DNA from: Brachypterus glaber
Lineage: Eukaryota > Arthropoda > Insecta > Coleoptera > Kateretidae
Direction: 5' to 3'
Length of the DNA stretch: 64,000 bases
Assembly (NCBI GenBank): GCA_958510825.1
Contig: OY294050.1
Coordinates: forward strand, 45,335,249-45,399,248
Positions within the stretch are counted from its first letter, which is position 1. The number at the start of each line of letters is the position of its first letter. Below the pieces are notes generated by a model. That model saw only the letters and a program-made list of their open reading frames with translations. It ran no database searches and was not told where the DNA came from. Shown piece by piece: positions 49,760 through 59,741 of this stretch. Position numbers and translations under genes: made by a program.

Positions 49760-50799
49760 CAGGGTGTCCCATAATGTTTCCAAAATCTCTTAAGGGTGAT
49801 CATATCTCCTCAAAACAATGCCACAAGCTCATATAAAATTTTTGGCTGCGCCCCTCCCCCCTACTCTGAGATATTTGCCCCCAAAGATGATATAGAAAAA
49901 TCTAATTTTTTAGATAACTGTTTTACTTTTTAATATTTTTTTAGAGTTTTTAAAGAAAATTAATGCGCATCGAACGATTTTGACAGAAGTTACGAAAGTT
50001 ATTAGAAATGTCAGGGGCGGTCTTCCGTTATGGTTCCAAACCCCTAAGTTTTTAGTGTTAACAATTTTAGACTTTTAGTTACTTCTTTTACATTCTGTGA
50101 GCAATTTTGATAAAAAAGTACTTTACGCAAAATGTGATCAAATGAATCATATCCAAAAAAAAGCACTTTTCAAATCCAAAGGCAGGAGGACTGTAAAAAA
50201 AATATTTTTATATTATTTCAAAAATGCTATAAATTATTTTAAAAATGTTTGTATCTCATCAAAATAAAATTAAAAGTTCATATGAAATTTTTGACTAGAC
50301 CCCCCTCATTTGAGATATTCGCCCCCTTAGGTGAAAAATCAAATCTAAGGGACGAATATTTCAAAAAACTTTTTATTTAATTTTAATGAGATACAAACAT
50401 TTGTAAAATAATTTATAGCTTTTTTGAAATAATATAAAAATATTTTTTTACAGTCCTCCTGCCGTTGGATTAAAAAAGTGCCTTTTTCTCGAAAACGCTT
50501 CATTTTATCGAATTTTTCGTAGAGTACTTTTTGGATCCAAATTGTTTAAGGAATGCAAAAAAAGTAATCAAAAGTCTAAAATTTCTAACCCTAAAAAACC
50601 TACGGGTTTGGAACCAAAACGGAAGTATTAAAAAAGAAAAAAAAATTATCCAAAAAAATAAATTTTTTCTATTTCATTTTGGGGGACAATATCTTAGAGT
50701 AGGGGGGCCGTAGCCAAAAAATTTATATGAACTTATGTCATTATTTTGCGGAAAAATAATCACCCCTAAGAGATTTTGGAAACATTCTGGGACACCCTG
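49760..50799. mobile_element. Family N mariner-like foldback, ~1 kb
   Basis: TA-flanked, CAGGGTGTCCCATAATGTTT...AAACATTCTGGGACACCCTG. Pairing continues through most of the element: ATTTTTTTTACAGTCCTCCTGCC and GAGATACAAACATTT near the centre, about 50300-50350. No transposase frame. Confidence 0.85.
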
Positions 50800-50939
50800 T
50801 ATAATTAAATAAACATGTTCTTTTTTGAGAACTGATTGTGATGGTATTTTTTTTAACATTTTTATTTTAGTATTTTTAAATACCATAAAATACTGCTGCC
50901 AATAAAACAGTTTTCTAATTTTATTCTCTAGTTCTTATA

Positions 50940-50959
50940 AAAAATAAAACAAAAAGAAA

Positions 50960-50992
<33 letters not shown>

Positions 50993-51034
50993 ATATATAT
51001 TATATATATATATATATTATATATATATAATATA
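50940..51034. repeat. A-run and (TA)n microsatellite
   Basis: GAAAAGA-rich and poly-A sequence leads into TATATATA with interspersed TTATATA. Confidence 0.85.
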
Positions 51035-51036
51035 TA

Positions 51037-51192
51037 CAGTGCGTGCATTAAGTCTGGAATCACCCGAATAACTTTTTAGTTACAAGTAAAATACAAAAAT
51101 CCTCGGACAGGTCGATTTATATTTTTAATTCTGCAAATTTTGGTTTAAAAAAAAGTTATCAAAATTGGCACCCCCTTGCACCCTCACCCCCC
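51037..51192 (+). mobile_element. Mariner-like left end, cut by the gap
   Basis: TA then CAGTGCGTGCATTAAGTCTG GAATCACCC. The sequence runs into the N block, and the partner end is not seen. Confidence 0.45.
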
Positions 51193-51392
51193 NNNNNNNN
51201 NNNNNNNNNNNNNNNNNNNNNNNNNNNNNNNNNNNNNNNNNNNNNNNNNNNNNNNNNNNNNNNNNNNNNNNNNNNNNNNNNNNNNNNNNNNNNNNNNNNN
51301 NNNNNNNNNNNNNNNNNNNNNNNNNNNNNNNNNNNNNNNNNNNNNNNNNNNNNNNNNNNNNNNNNNNNNNNNNNNNNNNNNNNNNNNNNNNN
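51193..51392. other. Assembly gap, 200 N
   Basis: Exactly 200 N, a round number suggesting a placeholder of unknown true size. Element L resumes mid-copy on the right and a C-run precedes it, so repeats probably broke the assembly. Frames crossing it are meaningless. Confidence 0.97.
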
Positions 51393-51516
51393 TTGTTCAA
51401 CAAAGAACAAATACAGCATTTGTTTGGTTGGGTGGAAGTGGGAGTGTATGTATGTCTTCTATCCTTTTTGGGTAGAACTTTTGTCCCTGTCTAATCTAAT
51501 GGGAGAATTCTCCATT
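51393..51516 (-). mobile_element. Family L MITE, copy 3 (reverse, gap-truncated)
   Basis: Reverse complement of the first about 120 bp of family L (TTGTTCAACAAAGAACAAAT to AGAATTCTCCATT). Confidence 0.75.
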
Positions 51517-51847
51517 CTCTACCGTCGACCTTAAGACGAATTTTTAGACATATGTTTCTAGGAACTTTTTGTCATATTTTATGATGTAGAATCACCCGTT
51601 TCAAACACACCGTGTATATTCACGGCTTGCTGTTAATATCTTGAAATCTATTTAATCGAATCTACGACGAAATGTTAATTAGTAATTAATAATTACCAAC
51701 ACATAGATTAAGAAATTTCGGAAATGTAAAACGTTGGTTATAGAACTGTTTATATCTATCTTAACGTTGCAGCCACAATAATCCCATGATACCGACCTCG
51801 GAAATGTGGGTCATTATTAAATATGGTTAAACAAAACTGAAAAATAT

Positions 51848-52162
51848 AATAGTTATTTATGGTACTAGTGGGTAAAGTAAGATATTGCCCATGAGAAAAT
51901 TAACCTTAATTTTCGAGAGGGCAATATCGGTTTACCCATGAGTGCCATACAAGGTTTTATCCAATAAATAGCTTGGGAATTCATATTTTTATTAAAAATT
52001 TTAATGACATTTACAAGAAAATTATTTGACAAGTGACAGTTGAGTGGGTAAAATAAATAATTATCTACTCAATAAAGTAAAAGCCACGCGGGGGTTATTA
52101 TTGAGTTTATCTATTTAAATTAAAGCTGGTAATTGTCTTATTATCTGTATGTATTGGATAAA
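51848..52162 (-). mobile_element. Family A element, copy 4 (reverse)
   Basis: TAGTTATTTATGGTACTAGT to GTATTGGATAA, with the tip of the stem-loop deleted. Confidence 0.8.
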
Positions 52163-52265
52163 GGTAGTTTTTTGGACTTTTTTTGCTTTTATGAAAGAGT
52201 AAAAAAAAAACATTTTTAGACTAATATGTATTTAAGCCCTTTAGCAAACCGCAGCACAAATAAAA

Positions 52266-53259
52266 TACACTGCCCAGTAAAAGAGCTTTCCCATTTTACA
52301 CATCCGCGCGAAAAATGGACTTTTTATTATTAGATTTACTTTTAGCAACCTTAAAAATATACTAATTTTCATGAAAACTACCCCCGCCTCTAGGGGGGTG
52401 CAGTAAGAACTTTTTTATTATCAGATTCTCTTTCAGCAACCCTAAAAACCCCAATACACCAATTTTCACAAAAACTACCCCTCACCCCTCAGGGGACGAA
52501 ATTAGAAAAAATTGATTAAAAGATTCAGTTTTAGCGACCTCAAAAACCCCAAGATATAAATTTTTAAGAAAACTACCCCCTGCCCCTCAGGGGGTGGTGT
52601 AGCAATTTTTTTATTATCAGATTCACTTTCAGCAACCTGAAAAACCCCAATATACCAACTTTCACAAAAACTACCCCGCCCCTTTGGGGGTGAAGTTAGA
52701 ATATTTTTATAATCAGATTCACTTTCAGCAACCTCAAAACCCCGAATATACCAATTTTCACGAAAACTACCCCCCACCCGTACGGGGGTGAAATTAGAAA
52801 AAAATTATTATCAGATTCATATTCGCCAACCCCAAAAACCCCTATATACCAATTTTGACGAAAATATTGAAAATATTTAAAAATGTTTACCCCCTCACCC
52901 CCTCGATGTGGAGTTAGAAAAATGTTATTATCAGATTTAATTTCAGCAACCCCAAAAACCCCTTTATAGCAATTTTAAAAGTTTTCTAAAAAAAATGTTC
53001 ACCTAAAACAATCCCGAGCTAGAACTTTTGGTAACATACCCGTATGTCAAATTTCAAGTCTCTAGCTTAAAGTGTTCTTAAGTTATCGTATCCACAAGAT
53101 TTTCTGGACAGACCGATCGACAATTTTTTTTTGCTTGAAATTGATTTATATCCACATAAAACGTCATAAAACGCAAAAATACGCAAAACAAAATATTGAA
53201 ATTTTTTGCACGAATACAAAGCTTTCCGAAATTTTGAAAATTTTCAAAATGGGAAAGCA
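52266..53259 (+). mobile_element. Family C MITE, copy 3, longest
   Basis: TACACTGCCCAGTAAAAGAG to AATGGGAAAGCAA. About six to seven internal units of about 100 bp against about four in copies 1, 2 and 4, so the length difference comes from unit number. Confidence 0.8.
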
Positions 53260-53329
53260 AACCTACCTTTATATTTTTCATTTTTGTTTAACCATATTTG
53301 ATAATGAACCATGTAGGTTTTGAGACTAA

Positions 53330-53395
53330 AATCCGCTCTACAACGCATAAAACGCGGGTTCGAATCCGCCCTCGGCATTGAATTATAGTGGATTA
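53330..53395 (+). pseudogene. tRNA-like 3' half with B-box
   Basis: ATCCGCTCTACAACGC...CGGGTTCGAATCCGCCCTCG has a perfect T arm (GCGGG-TTCGAAT-CCGCC, one mismatch) but no acceptor or D arm. Either a tRNA fragment or a SINE promoter. Confidence 0.35.
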
Positions 53396-53432
53396 TAATT
53401 CACTGCTGCCAACAAAATAATACTTCACCCTA

Positions 53433-53503
53433 CCCCGTTAGCACCGAAAGTTCCAGGTTGCAATGTTCCTGGATCGTAACTGGAACGTTCGTGGCTGACA
53501 GGG
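53433..53503. mobile_element. 71-bp motif-array element, GTTCCAGG type
   Basis: Ends CCCGTTAGCACCGAA...TTCGTGGCTGACAGGG, with TA just outside on the left. Inside are GTTCCAGG, GTTCCTGG and CTGGAAC in both orientations. Confidence 0.55.
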
Positions 53504-53639
53504 TCTAGGTTAAAGAACAGGTACATTAAAACAAAAAAACTATTTTTTTTTCAAAAAAAAATTTTTCGAAACACGAAATACCCAATTAAAAAAAAATATT
53601 TTTTTTTTGAAAAACTAAAAAAAAAACGAAAAAAATGTT

Positions 53640-53850
53640 TTTGAAAAAATTTTTTACCCAGTTACCGCACACCAATTTTTACCAAAGGCAATCCTAGCCT
53701 ACAGCTTTGAATAAGCAACCTAATTTGAAGTCTTTATCTCAAAGCGTTCTTGAGTTATCGTGGTCACAAATTTTCCGGACAGGTCAAAAAACAAACAGAC
53801 TGACAGACAGTTTAATTTTTTATCCCACGGCCCCCTTTTCATTAAAAAAA
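53640..53850 (+). repeat. Diverged copy of the shared 3' module
   Basis: TTTATCTCAAAGCGTTCTTGAG TTATCGTGGTCACA, TTCCGGACAGGTC and GACTGACAGACAG in the same order as families B and C. Preceded by A/T-rich low-complexity DNA (53530-53640). Confidence 0.5.
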
Positions 53851-53857
53851 ATCCCTA

Positions 53858-54540
53858 CCCAGACAGCACAAAGATGACTTAAAGAGATCTTAAAGATGTC
53901 GTAGCTCGTCATTCAAGACGTCTTAAGAACGTCGGTTTTCGCCGCTTAAAGACGTCTTAACGATGTCGTATGTTACAAAAGGTAACGTCTTTAAGACATC
54001 TTTTTTAAGACGCCTTACTGACGCCTTGCACAGGCAACTTTACAACATAATAGCCCCTCCCATTTACGTTGCTAGGTACGGCCGTATTGATATAAAAAGC
54101 GTAATAAGAATTAGAATCACAGGTAATTTGTTTGTCAAAAAAAAAAAAATCTTAAAAAAATGTGATTTTTAATTTTTTTTTTGTTTTGAAATTTTTTTTT
54201 TTCAATTTTTTTTTTGAAGACATCTTTTTTGATTTTTTTTCGTAAAAAAATAAAAATTTTTTTTTTGTTTTTCAAAAAAAGGTCATTAAAAAAATGGTAT
54301 TTTTTTAATAGTTGATTGTGTTAAATTTATTTTAAGCAATGAGTATCGAAGTTAAGACGTCTTGTACCGATACTTAAAAGACATCTTATAGACATAATAA
54401 TCATATATCTTTTAAACATCCCTAAAAAGAAGTCCATAAGATATCCTTTTTATGTCTTTAGGCGTCCAGACATAATTAAGATCTAAAAAATACGTCTTTA
54501 AAATATCAAATAAATGCAAAAAGATAAAATAAGTTGTATA
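53858..54540. mobile_element. Motif-array element, AAGACGTCTT type
   Basis: TA-flanked left end CCCAGACAGCACAAA. Interior (53870-54030, 54335-54510) rich in AAGACGTCTTAA, AAGACATCTT and GACGTCTTTA in both orientations, interrupted by T-runs (54160-54300). A matching right end CCCGGACAGCACAAA (reverse) followed by TA occurs only at 56305, after other inserts and after a different motif (TTCTAAGAA at 55220 and 56200-56290). So 53858-56305 may be one composite or two related elements. Confidence 0.6.
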
Positions 54541-55680
54541 ATAATTATTTAATTATTAAGTGTTCCAAATTTGAAGTCGATATCTCAACTCGTTTAAAAG
54601 TTAAAAGGGAGAACAGTCACCCCTTTGGACTGCATGCATAATATTGTTAACAATCACTTTCCTTATTAATTAATTAATAATTATTAGTAAAAGGATTTTT
54701 TATAATTAGGTGTTTTTTATTAATAGTTATTCTTTCACTTATCAGTATTTCACAAAATTTTCACTTTTTACATTAACATAACTTACCAAAATAAAAAATC
54801 TCATGGCATATGGTAGAAAGTAACACTAACACTAAGAACTAAAGATGTATTTTAACTGGACTATTATCGACGGAAAGTATGTTTATATACACCGGATGGT
54901 GAATATTCTTCAGCAGTGCCGAGATATGGTCCCCCCTTTTACTTTTTCCTAATTTACAATTAGAAAAAAATCAATATTTGCTTTCCCATTTGGGCATTGC
55001 AAAAAAAACACTTTTTTCTAATTTTTCCTATGTTGTTTCAATTGAAAAACTAAATTCCTAAATTATAAAAACCTGCATAATGTGTTTTCTATCTTTTAAA
55101 ATTGGGCTGAATTTTAGTATGTTATGGGGATGTGCCCAATAAGCCTAGATATACAGTTTGAAGTCGATCGGACCACTTTAAGGGACGATTACATCCCGCG
55201 CTATCTTCTTTTTTTTAAGAATTTTCTAAGAAGGTTTTCGCATATATGCATAATTATGCATAATTAAAGGGGTATCTATTGAATGTCTTTAATAGTATAT
55301 TAATTAATAATTTAAACTACTAGTAATTAGTAATTTTTAGTAATTTTATTGACAGATAACATATAACATAGTTGTCTGCATACATCGCCTAAGCTTCAAG
55401 CTTGTGTGCTATACATGCAGAAAAAATACATTTATAATATAATATGTTATAACTACAATTTTAATATAGAGATAGATAGATAGTGAGATCAAAACAAAAG
55501 CAGGAAAAGACCGCATAAAAGAGTTAAAATGGAAATTCAAAAATAATAGATTCATCAAGAATAATATTTTTAACAATTTTCTTAAAACGGGAGAATTTTT
55601 CAACTATTTTTATGCTTTGAGGCAACTGATTGAAAAGTTTCGGGCCGGAGTAAAGTATAAATCTTTGTGTTAAACATTTT
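54541..55680. other. AT-rich stretch with repeat fragments
   Basis: Family M fragment at 54555-54640 (TTTGAAGTCGATATCTCAAC). TTCTAAGAAGG words begin at about 55217. GATAGATA repeats at 55470. No gene seen. The minus-strand 64-codon frame at 55409 is a low-complexity hydrophobic run. Confidence 0.4.
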
Positions 55681-55689
55681 TTAAAAAAC

Positions 55690-55812
55690 GGTACTATTTT
55701 CATAACATACGTTTTTAGCGCACGAGTAGAAGTTTAGAAAACGAGCCGCTTGCGGCGAGTTTTCTAAAGTACTAGTGCGCTAAAAACGTGTTATGAAACG
55801 AGAGCTTTATAC
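55690..55812. mobile_element. Palindromic MITE, CpG-rich centre
   Basis: TTCATAACATACGTTTTTAGCGCACGAGTA pairs with TAGTGCGCTAAAAACGTGTTATGAAA around GAGCCGCTTGCGGCG. A diverged fragment lies at 4617-4672. Confidence 0.7.
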
Positions 55813-55880
55813 AATTTCTTCTATTTTGTTCTAAAATTAAAAAAACATTTAAATTGATGACTAATTTGGGGATTTTTGTT

Positions 55881-56201
55881 TTGGATTGGCATTACAGTTT
55901 ACACCATGTTTAAAATTCTAAGAACAAATGATATTTTGATATATTTTATAGTCATCTCTTCTCTTTTTTACTGCAATTAAACCAGGCCACAATTTTAACA
56001 TGGCAAAAATAACCTAAACACAAAATTTTGTAGAAAATTCAACTTTAAAGCGACATTGACATTTGCACGGAAAACGTCAAGCGATAGGCCAGGTCTGTTG
56101 CCAACCCAAAAGAACAAAAAGTACAGACCTCTTATGGGCCTATAAGAACACGCAAAATGCGTATGATTATGAGCTTATAAGAGTCGCAAAATAGAAAAAC
56201 G
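55881..56201 (-). repeat. Family J insert, copy 2 (reverse)
   Basis: TTGGATTGGCATTACAGTTT through GAGTCGCAAAATAG, the reverse complement of 22416-22728. Confidence 0.7.
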
Positions 56202-56423
56202 TTCTAAGAAGGTTCTTAGAATAATAATGCACATTCTTAGAATGTGAGAACATTCCCGATCATATATTTGAAAAATACTCTAAGAACTAATTTGTGCTGT
56301 CCGGGTATTAATAGGTACTCGCTGAAACAAGTAAATGATTTTTCTCGTTCATCCTCTTAAAAATTATTTTTCACAAAAAAAAACTTGTTAAAATCTAATA
56401 AATCCTCTTAAAAATAACATGTT

Positions 56424-57250
56424 GGAAGTCGGGGTTAACTGGGCAGCTTTTTTTCATATCGAATTTTTGAAAAACCTGTAAACAATATTCAAATATTTTC
56501 TATGGCAAAAGGTAGATTATTACTATAGTTAGAACATATTAATACTTCAGACAAATATTATTTATATAAAAAAAGTTATTAACGATAAAGCAGTTAACCC
56601 CGCTGGGCCAGTTAACCCCATAGGCCAGGGTTAACTGGACCACTATTCAGGGTTAACTGGTCCACTAACAAAAATATATTGTATTGTAATTATTGTGAAT
56701 AAAAACAATTTAAAATCAAATGAAATTTAATTCTAACATAAAAATAGACAACATAATATGTTAAATATTAGATATATCTCAGGATTAATTGGTCCGGGGT
56801 TAACTGGACATGGCCCAATTAACCCCGAACTAATTAATATTGACATAAGTGATTTTGACCATGTCCAGTTAACCCCGAATCAGTTAACCCTGAGTGACCA
56901 CTGAATGAAATCATAAAATTTTAATACTTAATAATATATTAGAAGGCGGAAATTATGCAGAATAATTAACAAAATATTCAGTATATTAGGTAAAATATTA
57001 GTCTAGATCCTCCTATTAATAATAAAGTATTAATTAAAAAATGAAAGTTAAGGTAAATACCTACTTTTCATCGAAAAAAATGAACTTTCTTTACTACAAC
57101 TTACACGTGGGCAACACGGTCCGCCATAATACTTTAAACAATACTAACTAAATAATACTAGAATTTGCACTAATGCGCCAATACTAATAAACAAACTTGA
57201 TAAAATCCAGGTGGACCAGTTACCCTGTGGCCCAGTTAACCCTGACTTCC
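56424..57250. mobile_element. Motif-array element, GGGTTAACTGGNCC type
   Basis: Ends GGAAGTCGGGGTTAACTGGG...CCCAGTTAACCCTGACTTCC (21-bp TIR, one mismatch). About twelve copies of GGGTTAACTGG or its complement, mostly followed by ACC/GCC, cluster at 56590-56665, 56770-56900 and the ends. No ORF. Flanked on both sides by diverged TACTCGCTGAAACGAGTAAA sequence (56315-56405, 57255-57420), as if inserted into another repeat. Confidence 0.75.
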
Positions 57251-57797
57251 CCTAATATTACTCGCTGGGACGAGTAAAAAATTTCCTCGTAGAAAACTAG
57301 TAAATACTAGACTAGTAGTAAAATAAAATGTAATAATACTCGCTAAAATAATTAAATGAATGTCCTCGTTTATCCTTGTATAAATTATTTTTCACAAAAA
57401 AAAAACTTTTTAATTAAAATCTAAAAACATTTCCAACATTTTCATTTTTTTTTCATTTCTTTTTTGTTTTTCGCAAAAATAATTTGAAATTAGCTTAAAG
57501 CCTTCTAAAAATTTTCCCTGTTAACAAAATCTTTTAGAATATCATACAAATTTTACTTAATGTTTTCATACTAGAACATATTGGAATTCCTATAATTTTC
57601 AGTAATGTTTTATTCATAGGCTTATGTATTTTTACCTTCGATTTTAGTGGATTTTATAGAGGATCCTGAAACCGCAAAAAATATTAGAAAATCATTGAAA
57701 TAAAATTAAAAGAAATTTCTTTGAAGGATTTAAATCCTTTTGAACATCATTCATATTTTAATTGTTTGAAGAAGGTATTTTTATTAAAATTAAAAAA
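57251..57797. other. Repeat flank and unassigned DNA
   Basis: Continuation of the ACTCGCTGGGACGAGTAAA repeat to about 57420, then AT-rich DNA. No gene. Confidence 0.4.
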
Positions 57798-58502
57798 TAC
57801 ACTGCCCAGTAAAAGAGCTTTCCCATTTTACACCTCCGGGCGTAAAATGGATTTTTTATTATTATTTAGTTTTAGCAACCTTAAAAATATACCAATTTTC
57901 ACGAAATCTACCCCCCGCCTCTTAGGGGGTGCAGTTAGAACTTTTTTCTTATCAGGTTCTCTTTCAGCAACCCTAAAAAGCCCAATACACCAATTTTCAC
58001 AAAAACTACCCCCACCCTCAGGGGGTGAAATTAGAAAAAAATTATTAAAAGATTCAGTTTTAGCGACATCAAAACCCCAATATATAAATTTTCAAGAAAA
58101 CTACCCCCTGCCCCTCAGGAGGTGGAGTAATACTTTTTATTATTAGATTCACTTTCAGCAACCTGAAAACCCCCTATATAGCAATTTTCAAATTTTCTGA
58201 AAAAAATGTATTTTTCCCCATTTGCCGCCCTTGCCGCATAACAATGTTCACCAAAAACAATCCCGAGCTAGAACTTTTGGTAACATACCCATATGTCAAA
58301 TTTCAAGTCTCTAGCTTAAAACGTTCTTAAGTTATCGTGTCCACAAGATTTCCAGGACAGATCGATCGATTTTTTTTGCTTGAAATTGATTTATATCGAC
58401 ATTAAACGTCATAAAAGGCAAAAATACGCAAAAAAAATTGAAAATTTTTGCACTAATACAAGGCTTTCCGAAATTTTGAAAAATTTCAAAATGGGAAAGC
58501 AA
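57798..58502 (+). mobile_element. Family C MITE, copy 4
   Basis: TACACTGCCCAGTAAAAGAG to AATGGGAAAGCAA, with about four internal units. The 57721-58146 frame reads through them and is not a gene. Confidence 0.8.
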
Positions 58503-58944
58503 TAAAGCAATTTCTTTTAGAACGTATGTTCTATATAATATAGACTTTTATTGAATAAAGAATGAAGAAAGTTCTTTTAGCACATACCTAATATTTAAAA
58601 AAATATTAATAATCTTTATTTTTTTTTAATTATACAGAAATTATGAATAATTATTCATTTTCCAAATTATAATTTGGAATTAAGTTTTTATTAAAAAATA
58701 TTTTCTCGACAATGATTTTGAATAAGGTTTTTATATTTAAAAAAAGCGATTATGCAAACACATATTTTTGCTTGTATCTTGAAAACGCGAAGAGATATCA
58801 AAAAAATAACGAAATAATTGATCCCCCTAGAGTTAAACGCCCACATAAATCCATTTTCAACAACTTGAGGACACCGTAAGTTGGGACACGTTCCCAGTGG
58901 GAATGAAAGATGACTGGAGGACCAGAGATAAACCAGATTGTAGT
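58503..58944. other. Unassigned stretch
   Basis: AT-rich. 58800-58940 is of more balanced composition, but no domain is recognisable in any frame. Confidence 0.4.
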
Positions 58945-59135
58945 CTCTGGGAGGACTAACGTCCCACATTCAACTCTGTCTTTCGCGCTGTTGCCAAATT
59001 GTGCCATATCTTTGGTTTTTGGTTGTTTTGGTGTTTATTTTTGCAAAAAACACCAAAACAAGCAAAATATATATAATATTAAATTGCACAATTTGGAAAC
59101 AACGCGAAAGACCGAGTTGCATTTGGGACGTAGAC
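58945..59135. mobile_element. Inverted-repeat MITE
   Basis: GTCCCACATTCAACTCTGTC...GCCAAATTGTGC pairs with GCACAATTTGGAAAC...TTGCATTTGGGAC. Arms of about 45 bp with a loop containing a CACCAAAAC/GTTTTGGTG pair. Confidence 0.65.
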
Positions 59136-59208
59136 GCTAGTTGATTGGAGGAGCTATAGCTATAGTTCCTTCCAGGCTAAATCCTCCAGATATAGATAGA
59201 TACTAATC

Positions 59209-59358
59209 AGGCCTATTCACATGTACCATTGAAATCTATTCAATATTGACAAAAATTACAATCCCATGCAGTTTTAATACAGTTTACGTAAATGACCTTG
59301 CGATTTTCGTCAATATTGCCACAAATCTCAATCTCAATGGTACATGTGAATCAGGCCT
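59209..59358. mobile_element. 150-bp palindromic MITE
   Basis: AGGCCTATTCACATGTACCATTG...CAATGGTACATGTGAATCAGGCCT, with AATATTGACAAAAAT/ATTTTCGTCAATATT inside. Confidence 0.75.
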
Positions 59359-59401
59359 AATGTGTATCGAATTAGCTGACTAGACAAGAACTCGACTTTT
59401 T

Positions 59402-59741
59402 ACATCAGCACTAAGCTACTAAGAGTGCCGATGTATTGAAATCTTCGCCGAAAAGTCAACATCTTTGACCACGTTTTTTTCACATTTCTCGACGTTTAGA
59501 CCATTCTGAGTCGAAATCAGTAAAAAAAATTTTGCGTCCGTCTGTCTGGGTATAAACTCTCTAACTCCATTTCTACATGAGATATCGACTTTCGGTTTTT
59601 TGCATATTGTTTCTTATCGTATTCCGAAGAGCTGATTAGATTTTGGGGGTAAGGGGGTAAAAATAGGGTAAAACTCCTATTTTTAGTGTTTTTTGTTTAT
59701 AATTAAGGCAATTATTATTGTATTTGGTTAATTTAGCACTT
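59402..59741 (-). mobile_element. Family B MITE, copy 3 (reverse), broken
   Basis: ACATCAGCACTAAG...AGAGTGCCGATG hairpin end, then the reverse of family B up to TTTAGCACT. The next base begins the element at 59742. In intact B copies this point reads CACTTATATA. Confidence 0.75.

Noticed and set aside
53330..53395. A functional tRNA gene
   Set aside because: Only the T arm and B-box are present. Acceptor pairing and a D arm could not be found.
52502..58146. Frames such as 52502-52777 and 57721-58146 with repeated FQVAESESDNK or LLPPSGGE-like words
   Set aside because: They read through the roughly 100-bp units of family C and occur wherever that MITE is inserted.
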